Assembly (NCBI RefSeq): GCF_021184025.1
Contig: NZ_CP036537.1
Span: 1,178,001-1,242,000, forward strand
Reading direction: 5' to 3'
Source of the DNA: Rhodopseudomonas boonkerdii
GTDB taxonomy: Bacteria; Pseudomonadota; Alphaproteobacteria; Rhizobiales; Xanthobacteraceae
Length of the DNA stretch: 64,000 nucleotides
The notes under the pieces are model-generated. The model searched no databases, was not told where the DNA came from, and saw only the letters and a list, made by a program, of their open reading frames with translations. Positions 53,425 to 64,000 of the stretch are shown here, in pieces. Each line of letters opens with the position of its first letter. The first letter of the stretch is position 1. A program made the translations under genes and the position numbers.

Positions 53425-55110
53425 TCAGCGGAAGAAGAATCCGGACGGGGCGGAGGCGGCGGGGCCGATATTGGCCGGCGGGCGCGGGCCGCCCTGCTGT
53501 TGTTGACGGGGCCGCGGGGGGGCCTGCTGCGCCGGCCGGCGCGGCTCGTCATTGCCGAACAGGTTGCCGATGAAGGACGGCGTTTCGCTGGCCAGCGGCG
53601 TCTTCTTCTTGGCCTGCTGTCTTGGCGCGGCAGCCGGCGCTATCACCGGTGTGATGCCCTCGGGCGGGGCCGCGGCCGTCGCAGTGCCTGAGTTGGAAGG
53701 AGACGGCGTCATTACCGCCATCGGCATATCGCTCCTCGGAGTCTCTTTGGCGGGTTCACGGCCGATCTCGCGGCGCGGCCAGGCAAAATCGTCGGCGCGG
53801 CCGGGCGGCGCATTCAGCGGTTCGCCCTTCGCCAGCGTCTTCGTGACGAGTGGATCGATGTTCAGCGTCTTGGCGCCGGGACCGCCGAGCAGGGTGTCGC
53901 CGCCGATAGAGGCCGCGACCAACGGCACGATCGGACCGGCCAGCGGGCGCGGTGGCGGCCCGCCCGGGACGACATTGATGTCAGGCTGCGCCGGTTCGGT
54001 CGGCAGCGCCACCGGCGCGACGCGGCCCGACAGCAGGCGCGTGATCTCGCGCTCGACATAGTGTGCCATCTTGCGGGCGCCGGCCTTGGTGAAATACACG
54101 CCGTCCGGCGTGCGCAGCCGTCGGATCTGACCTTCGAAATCCGGACCCTGCTGCAGGAAGCGGCCGGATTCGTCGACGAAGCCGTCCCAGATATCGACAT
54201 AGGTGATACCCGCCTTGCCGGCGGCATCGCGATAGAGATTGTTGAGATAGACCATGTCGGCCATCGCTTTCGGCCCCCGCACCGCGGGCAGGCCGACCCA
54301 GAGCACGGGCACGCCCTTGCTCCTGGCGATGTTGATCATCTCCTCGATCTTCTTCTCGTAGAGTTCACCCCAACGGTCGTCGCGGAATTCCACCATGCCG
54401 CCACTGCCACGCGTGTTGCGCTCATTCACGATGGCGCCGGGATCCGGAATATCCGCGTCGTCGGCATCGGCATTGTCTGTCGGCTTGTCCCCGGGCTTCA
54501 CCTCGGCGGCGCCGTCCTTCTTCGCAGCCTTCTTGTCAGGCTCACGAAGCGGGATGCGGTCATTGAGGCCGAGCATGATGACGATGGCGTCGGGCTTCTC
54601 AGTGGCGAGTATGCCCTTGGCCGCCGCCGCCCAGTCGGATGGCTCGCCCTTCGGCTGATAGCGGAGCAGGCCGGAGACGGTCTTGTGCTTGCGGATCACG
54701 CCCATGTCGGGCTGTTCCGAATAGGCGTCTTCGAGGCCATAGCCGAGCCAGTCGGCCATACTGTCGCCGAGCACCAGCACATTACGTTCGGCCTGGGCGT
54801 CGCGCTTGTCGGATTGCGGGGCGCGAGAATAGTCCTCGCGGCGGCGCGGTGCCTGCTGTTGCTGCGGCGCCTGCTGCTGGAATGGCTGGAAGAAGTCGCC
54901 GCCGAACCAGCCTCCGCCGAACCCGCCGCGCTGTGGCTGCGGCCGCTGTTGCGGTGGCGGGCCGCCGAAGCCGAAAAATTGCGCCGAAGCGGTGCCCGCG
55001 ATGCCGATCAGCAGCGCCAGCGCCGTGACGCCGACGGCCAGCGTCAGCCGTTCGCGGCGCCACAGATCGGGCCGCCATCGGGCTTTCGGTGCTTTCCGTT
55101 TGTCGGACAT
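53425..55110 (-). CDS. DUF459/SGNH-hydrolase-like secreted protein
   Basis: The 561-residue protein has one N-terminal membrane segment (about residues 22-45), a glutamine/proline/glycine-rich linker and a SGNH-like domain (NVLVLGDSMADWLGYGL, block I with serine). A DGVYFTKAGARKMAHYV block V carries the catalytic D-x2-H-like region with lysine/alanine changes. Members of DUF459 are extracytoplasmic and possibly act on cell-wall polymers. ATG 55110 is the normal start. The last 150 residues are proline-rich. Confidence 0.85.
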   Translation of the reverse strand: MSDKRKAPKARWRPDLWRRERLTLAVGVTALALLIGIAGTASAQFFGFGGPPPQQRPQPQRGGFGGGWFGGDFFQPFQQQAPQQQQAPRRREDYSRAPQSDKRDAQAERNVLVLGDSMADWLGYGLEDAYSEQPDMGVIRKHKTVSGLLRYQPKGEPSDWAAAAKGILATEKPDAIVIMLGLNDRIPLREPDKKAAKKDGAAEVKPGDKPTDNADADDADIPDPGAIVNERNTRGSGGMVEFRDDRWGELYEKKIEEMINIARSKGVPVLWVGLPAVRGPKAMADMVYLNNLYRDAAGKAGITYVDIWDGFVDESGRFLQQGPDFEGQIRRLRTPDGVYFTKAGARKMAHYVEREITRLLSGRVAPVALPTEPAQPDINVVPGGPPPRPLAGPIVPLVAASIGGDTLLGGPGAKTLNIDPLVTKTLAKGEPLNAPPGRADDFAWPRREIGREPAKETPRSDMPMAVMTPSPSNSGTATAAAPPEGITPVIAPAAAPRQQAKKKTPLASETPSFIGNLFGNDEPRRPAQQAPPRPRQQQQGGPRPPANIGPAASAPSGFFFR

Positions 55111-55372
55111 TCGGACTGATGGCCTCGACCGCTGGACGGGCGCAAAGGCCCAGGTTCCTATCCAGATTATACCCGGATTCGGGCTGCAAGCAGGCAACCT
55201 CGTTGCCCGCCATCAAGCCTTGCGGGCGGGGAAGGTCAAGCTGCCCAGCGATCTTTTCGCGGCAAGGTTACCGGCGAGCCTTATCCCGGGCGCGATGCGG
55301 CGTGACACGGTTCCGGCTCTGCGAGGTATCACGTCGAAGAAGCGCGCCGCATCGCGTCCAGGACAAGATGGA

Positions 55373-55780
55373 TCACTTCCAGAGCCCGTAAGAGGCCCAC
55401 TTCGCGGGCGGAATCGCAGCACCGGTCTTGTAGCTGAAATCCAGCACGGTCTTGTGGTCCGGCGTCGCCTTGCAGGTGAAGGACATCTGGTACCATTTGC
55501 CGCCGGCGCGGAATGCGCCGCCTTTAGCTACCAGCGTGTTGCCGAGATGCTGCGGCGGCACGATCACGTCGGATTTGGCGCGGTCGACCCGTGCGCCGGC
55601 CGACTTGCTCTGGCTCATCCGTCGCATCGCCTCAAGATCGCAGATTTGCTCCAGCCGGGTTTTCGGATCGAGCCTGTCGAGCGCGCGGAGAAACCGTGCA
55701 TCGGGTGCAGCCGAGACGGCCGTCGTAGGCGCAACTGATGCGACCGTGATCGCGGCGAGCGCGAGAGCAGGGGATTTCAT
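55373..55780 (-). CDS. DUF930-like secreted protein
   Basis: The 135-residue protein has a signal peptide (cleavage near AVSAAP, residue 25) and the block RALDRLDPKTRLEQICDLEAMRRM, which resembles DUF930. Two cysteines (near 46 and 103) may bridge. Function is unknown. ATG 55780 is chosen by the signal peptide; the open frame reaches 56056. It lies 262 bases downstream of the DUF459 gene's start, on the same strand. Confidence 0.75.
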   Translation of the reverse strand: MKSPALALAAITVASVAPTTAVSAAPDARFLRALDRLDPKTRLEQICDLEAMRRMSQSKSAGARVDRAKSDVIVPPQHLGNTLVAKGGAFRAGGKWYQMSFTCKATPDHKTVLDFSYKTGAAIPPAKWASYGLWK

Positions 55781-55905
55781 AGGGACCTGCGAATTCGGGA
55801 AAGCGAAGGAGCGGGATGTGTCGGTTAGCGCAGGAGCGCCGTGCTGACCAGCGACCGATGGTTTTATGCAGCGGCGGCGTCGCGTGAGGCGAGTCGCGCC
55901 CTCGT

Positions 55906-55958
55906 TTGTCGTCACCCAGCCGTGCGCGCAATTGCGCGCCAGGACTGGGTGACGACAA
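55906..55958. repeat. 53-base palindrome with 14-base outer arms
   Basis: TTGTCGTCACCCAG pairs with CTGGGTGACGACAA and encloses the inner palindrome GCGCAATTGCGC. A similar CTCCCC/GGGGAG pair lies near 56046. The rest of the 301-base gap from 55781 to 56081 shows nothing else. Confidence 0.75.
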
Positions 55959-56081
55959 CGGAGTGTCTGGATTTCCTTCCAACTGCCCGCCGAAAGACGC
56001 GAGTCGCGCTTCTCTGTGCGGTTGCAGCCGACCTGTCGGCTCCTCCTCCCCTGCAACTAGGGGAGTAGGTCACTCGCTTTG

Positions 56082-56963
56082 TTATTCCAGTCCCTGAACC
56101 ACGGCCGGCTTGTCGCCGGTTGCTGCAGGTGTCTCCGGCTTTGCTTCCGTTGCAGGCGGAGCCACGGTTGGCGGCGTTTCGGCCTTCTCGGCGGGAGGTG
56201 CCGCGGTTGCCGACCCTGGCTCCGGTGCTTTCACCTCCGCAGGTTTCGTCTCCGTCACCGCCGATTGCTGCACCGGTGCGGGGACAGGCGTGGCGGCCGG
56301 TTCAGGCGGCTTCTCGGCAATCGGTTTGTCGATCGCCGGTGGCTTTTCCACGGCGACGGGCTTTGCGGGTGTTGCAACGGCCTTGGCCGGTGGCGCTTTT
56401 GGCAACGGCACGGTCGCCGTACGGCTTGCCACTTTCTGCTTGGAAGGTGGCGTGACAGCGGATGGCGCACCACCGGCAGTTCTGGCTGCATTGGCATCGA
56501 ATGGCGGCCGGCGATATTGCGGCAGCTCCGGTAATGCGGCCTGGGGGCCGTAACGGACCACGATTTCTTCGTTCATGCGGTCGCCCATCTGGTAGGCCGG
56601 CATGAAACGAAGAATTCTGCCGGAGCGGGCATCAATCACCATCCGCCCGTCCTCGCCTCGGCGATCGATGGCCGCCATGGTGTAAACGAGCCCGCGCTGC
56701 TGCGGTGCGCCGAGCGGCGAGAAGCCGGCTTCGCGGACGATCGCGTAAATTTCGTGCGGCAGCAGCACCGAGGGCGCGTAACCCTCGCTATAGCGGGGGC
56801 CGGGCATATAAATTCGTGGTTGCCGCATTGCCGCATAGGGGCCGGGTTCCTCGAAATCCGACACCACGACTGCATCGCCCCGCATCGGCGGCAAAACCTG
56901 TGCCTGCGCGGCGGTCGCCAGCACGAGACCGAACGCGGTGAAGCATCCCATCGTGAATTTCAT
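56082..56963 (-). CDS. Proline/alanine-rich secreted protein
   Basis: The 293-residue protein has a signal peptide (residues 1-22, cleavage after ATAAQA), a folded N-terminal part with IYAIVREAGFSPLGAPQQRG and GRMVIDARSGRILRFMPAYQMG, and a disordered proline/alanine/lysine-rich C-terminal half of about 140 residues. I do not recognise the domain. It may act in the periplasm as a spacer or envelope protein. ATG 56963 has AAGGAG at six bases. Confidence 0.7.
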   Translation of the reverse strand: MKFTMGCFTAFGLVLATAAQAQVLPPMRGDAVVVSDFEEPGPYAAMRQPRIYMPGPRYSEGYAPSVLLPHEIYAIVREAGFSPLGAPQQRGLVYTMAAIDRRGEDGRMVIDARSGRILRFMPAYQMGDRMNEEIVVRYGPQAALPELPQYRRPPFDANAARTAGGAPSAVTPPSKQKVASRTATVPLPKAPPAKAVATPAKPVAVEKPPAIDKPIAEKPPEPAATPVPAPVQQSAVTETKPAEVKAPEPGSATAAPPAEKAETPPTVAPPATEAKPETPAATGDKPAVVQGLE

Positions 56964-57017
56964 CGCATACTCCTTCGACACCCCCGCGCCCGGAGACTGA
57001 TCTGGTCGGGAAACCAC

Positions 57018-57497
57018 TTCATCGTCCGCCCCGGCCTGGCGATGTTCCCCGCGTCAGGCGGTAACGGACGGCGCTAACCTCCCTGCCGAATTCGGCAGGG
57101 AAAGGGCCGGATCGAGGCACCTTTGACGCAGGACGTTGCGGTTCGTTAAACCCCTGAAGCCAGCGATTGCCATGCGCTGTTGCATTGCGACGGCGGACTC
57201 TCGCGCGCTTGTGTGCTAGATAAAAGTTTGGCAAGGTGATGGTTAGGACAGCATCACTGTCGCAATTTTTTGTGGCAGAACCCGTATTGGGGCTGCGACA
57301 AAACCAGGCGCTCCGGTTAAGGAGGCGCCTGGTAAGGCAGGATATGGGGTGGCCACCGGGGACGATGGGCGCCACCAGTCTGAATTCTGAAAACGAGGCT
57401 CGCAAGACACGCGAGCGGTAGCCCAGGAGGGTTCCGCGAGCGTCAAGGGTGCGCCGACAAAGGTGGCAGAGCCCCGACGGGGGCTGAGAGGACGAAG
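57018..57497 (+). promoter_or_regulatory. Leader region of gltB with hairpins and a 25-codon frame
   Basis: This untranslated region holds a hairpin CCAGGCGCTCC/GGAGGCGCCTGG (57304-57332), a second hairpin AGCCCC/GGGGCT near 57470 and a small frame (57344-57421) with an upstream AGGA. It may control gltBD. Its promoter was not located. Confidence 0.4.
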
Positions 57498-62255
<4,758 letters not shown>

Positions 62256-62266
62256 ACACCAAGGCC

Positions 62267-62357
62267 CCTCATGGTGAGGAGGCGCGCAGCGCCGTCGCGA
62301 ACCATGAGGGTACCGCGCTCATCCTTCGAGACGCGCTGTGCGCTCCTCAGGATGAGG
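62267..62357 (+). repeat. REP-like palindromic repeat, copy 6
   Basis: A 91-base copy between gltB and gltD (CCTCATGGTGAGGAGGCGC to GCTCCTCAGGATGAGG). Confidence 0.85.
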
Positions 62358-62392
62358 TCCGAGTTAGAATTCTCGCTTAAGGCGTCACGTTA

Positions 62393-63850
62393 ATGGGCAA
62401 GATCACCGGTTTTCTCGAAATCGAACGTCACGATCGCAAGTATGCGCCGGTCGCGGAGCGGCTGAAGAACTACAATGAGTTCGTGATCCCGCTTGGGGAC
62501 AAGGATACGCAGAGCCAGGCAGCGCGCTGCATGAATTGCGGTATCCCCTATTGCCACGGCACAGGCTCGGTGCAGCCCGGCACGCCCGGCTGTCCGGTCA
62601 ACAACCAGATTCCGGACTGGAACGACCTCGTCTATCAGGGCAATTGGGAAGAGGCCTCGCGCAATCTGCATTCGACCAACAACTTCCCGGAGTTCACCGG
62701 TCGTATCTGTCCGGCGCCGTGCGAAGCGTCCTGCACGCTGAACATCGACGACAATCCGGTGACCATCAAGACGATCGAATGCGCCATCGTCGACAAGGCC
62801 TGGGACAATGGCTGGCTGAAGCCGCAGGTCGCCACCGAGAAGACCGGTCGCAAGGTCGCCGTGATCGGCGCCGGCCCGGCCGGCATGGCCTGCGCGCAGC
62901 AGCTGGCCCGCGCCGGCCACGAGGTCCATGTCTATGAGAAGTTCGCCAAGGCCGGCGGCCTGATGCGCTACGGCATTCCCGACTTCAAGATGGAGAAGGG
63001 GGTCATTGATCGCCGCGTCGAGCAGATGGTCGGCGAAGGCATCGTCTTCCACTACAACACGCCGGTGGGGGGCACGGCGCCGAACGCCGTCGATCCCGCC
63101 GAGTTGGTGAAGAGCTACGACGCCGTCGCCCTGACCGGCGGTGCCGAGCACGGCCGCGATCTGCCGATCCCGGGCCGTGAACTCGATGGCATTCATTTCG
63201 CCATGGATTTCCTGCCGCAGCAGAATCGCCGCGTCGGCAACGAGCCGCTCGGCGACGTGAAGGACATTCTGGCCGGCGGCAAGCATGTCGTCGTCATCGG
63301 CGGCGGCGACACCGGTTCGGACTGCATCGGCACCTCGCTGCGCCAGGGCGCATTGTCGGTGACCCAGCTCGAAATCATGCCCGCCCCGCCGGAGCGCGAG
63401 AACAAAGGTCTCACCTGGCCGAACTGGCCGCTGAAGATGCGTACCTCGTCCAGCCAGGCCGAAGGCGCCGAGCGTGAATTCGCCGTGCTGACCCAGAGCT
63501 TCGAGGGCAAGGATGGCAAGGTCACGCAGCTCAATTGCGTGCGGGTGGACGACAAGTTCAAGCCGATTCCCGGCAGCGAATTCGTCCTCAAGGCCGATCT
63601 CGTATTGCTCGCCATGGGCTTTGTGCATCCGGTGCACGAAGGCATGCTGAAGACCCTCGGGGTCGAGCTCGACCAGCGTGGCAATGTCCGCGCCGGCCTG
63701 ACCGACTTCGCGACGTCGCTGCCGAAGGTGTTCTCGGCCGGAGACATGCGCCGTGGCCAGTCGCTGGTGGTGTGGGCGATCCGTGAGGGCCGCCTGTGCG
63801 CCCGCGCGATCGACACCGCGCTGATGGGGACGACGACGCTGCCGCGTTGA
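62393..63850 (+). CDS. gltD: Glutamate synthase small subunit
   Basis: The 485-residue FAD/NADPH subunit delivers electrons to GltB. It has N-terminal cysteine clusters [10 protein letters not shown] and CPAPCEASC for Fe-S centres, an FAD motif [15 protein letters not shown] and an NADPH motif [13 protein letters not shown]. The end [21 protein letters not shown] is the second FAD-binding motif. ATG 62393 gives the usual [12 protein letters not shown] start. It is separated from gltB by 137 bases with a REP element. Confidence 0.95.
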   Translation: MGKITGFLEIERHDRKYAPVAERLKNYNEFVIPLGDKDTQSQAARCMNCGIPYCHGTGSVQPGTPGCPVNNQIPDWNDLVYQGNWEEASRNLHSTNNFPEFTGRICPAPCEASCTLNIDDNPVTIKTIECAIVDKAWDNGWLKPQVATEKTGRKVAVIGAGPAGMACAQQLARAGHEVHVYEKFAKAGGLMRYGIPDFKMEKGVIDRRVEQMVGEGIVFHYNTPVGGTAPNAVDPAELVKSYDAVALTGGAEHGRDLPIPGRELDGIHFAMDFLPQQNRRVGNEPLGDVKDILAGGKHVVVIGGGDTGSDCIGTSLRQGALSVTQLEIMPAPPERENKGLTWPNWPLKMRTSSSQAEGAEREFAVLTQSFEGKDGKVTQLNCVRVDDKFKPIPGSEFVLKADLVLLAMGFVHPVHEGMLKTLGVELDQRGNVRAGLTDFATSLPKVFSAGDMRRGQSLVVWAIREGRLCARAIDTALMGTTTLPR

Positions 63851-63851
63851 T

Positions 63852-63940
63852 GCGTAGGGCGGATGAGGTGAAGCCGTAATCCGCCGTTCTTCGCCACACG
63901 CCATCGGCCGGCGGATGACGCTTCGCTCATCCGCCCTACG
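63852..63940. repeat. Palindromic repeat with CGTAGGGCGGATGAG/CTCATCCGCCCTACG ends
   Basis: Fifteen-base perfect inverted ends flank an inner GTAATCCGCC...GGCGGATGACGC pair. It lies after gltD and resembles the short element near 30377. Confidence 0.8.
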
Positions 63941-63957
63941 ACTGAGCGAAATCACAG

Positions 63958-63988
63958 AAGCCTCGATGCGGTCGCATCGGGGCTTTCT
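63958..63988 (+). terminator. Rho-independent terminator
   Basis: AAGCCTCGATGC pairs with GCATCGGGGCTT (one G-T pair) and is followed by TTCTCT. It presumably ends gltD transcription. Confidence 0.65.
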
Positions 63989-64000
63989 CTATGCTTCGCT

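Noticed and set aside
57200..57300. Sigma-54 promoter before gltB
   Set aside because: TGGCA occurs but the TTGC element at the right distance is absent.
57236..57421. 61-residue frame in the gltB leader as a gene
   Set aside because: Only its last 25 codons have a plausible ribosome site, so it is treated as a leader candidate and not a gene.

Overview
The window is a high-GC alphaproteobacterial chromosome segment, most likely from the Nitrobacteraceae (Bradyrhizobium, Rhodopseudomonas, Afipia or Tardiphaga type). This rests on protein content (homospermidine synthase, BBP2-type outer-membrane protein, DUF459/DUF930/DUF2855 proteins), sites matching the EcfG general-stress promoter (GGAAC-N16/17-CGTT), and several families of palindromic intergenic repeats of the kind common in this group. 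I see no rRNA, tRNA, CRISPR, prophage or IS element. It is a densely packed core region with about 57 protein genes.

Layout. 1-5.1 kb: end of a TauE/SafE exporter, a DsbA-like protein, a small stress-type membrane protein, an AlkA-type DNA glycosylase, a DUF2855 protein and a CLC-type channel with altered motifs. 5.3-8.7 kb: an HNH protein, an esterase, a catalytically dead HtrA-like PDZ protein and a small zinc-ribbon protein. 8.9-13.7 kb: a copper-type locus (DUF2946, TonB-dependent receptor, YcnI-PCuAC fusion) and a CDF metal exporter. 14.2-22.8 kb: L,D-transpeptidase, GluQ, hybrid histidine kinase, BrkB, M29 aminopeptidase, DUF2147, acetyltransferase, MFS carrier and Fe/Mn superoxide dismutase. 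22.9-28.4 kb: fluoride channel CrcB, then a zinc operon with a Zur-like box (His-rich peptide, ZnuC/B/A-like ABC importer, COG0523 GTPase, WD40 protein). 28.6-30.3 kb: MgtC, a proline-rich secreted protein and a MaoC hydratase. 30.6-34.6 kb: a polyamine cluster on the minus strand (ornithine decarboxylase, acetyltransferase, RidA, homospermidine synthase) behind a long structured leader. 35.4-42.6 kb: M3 peptidase, DUF1007 plus NicO nickel/cobalt transporter, ferrochelatase, and a stomatin/NfeD pair. 42.6-51 kb: divergent HxlR regulator and carboxymuconolactone-decarboxylase-like gene, KdsD, an outer-membrane barrel, a diguanylate cyclase, GalU and an MltB-type transglycosylase. 51-57 kb: TauD dioxygenase, SDR, CsbD, DUF459, DUF930 and a proline-rich secreted protein. 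57.5-63.9 kb: gltB and gltD.

How parts work together. Three metal systems (copper, zinc, nickel/cobalt) sit within 30 kb. Ornithine decarboxylase would make the putrescine that homospermidine synthase uses. GltBD makes glutamate from glutamine and 2-oxoglutarate. Three exact EcfG-type promoters and one near match precede sodB, two small envelope proteins and csbD, which suggests a local share of the general stress regulon. The most unusual signals are the EcfG promoter inside a perfect palindrome before sodB, the four half-site operator between hxlR and its neighbour, the HtrA-like protein that has lost its whole catalytic triad, and the competing-hairpin leader before ornithine decarboxylase. 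I found no clear wholly new multi-gene defence or mobile system.
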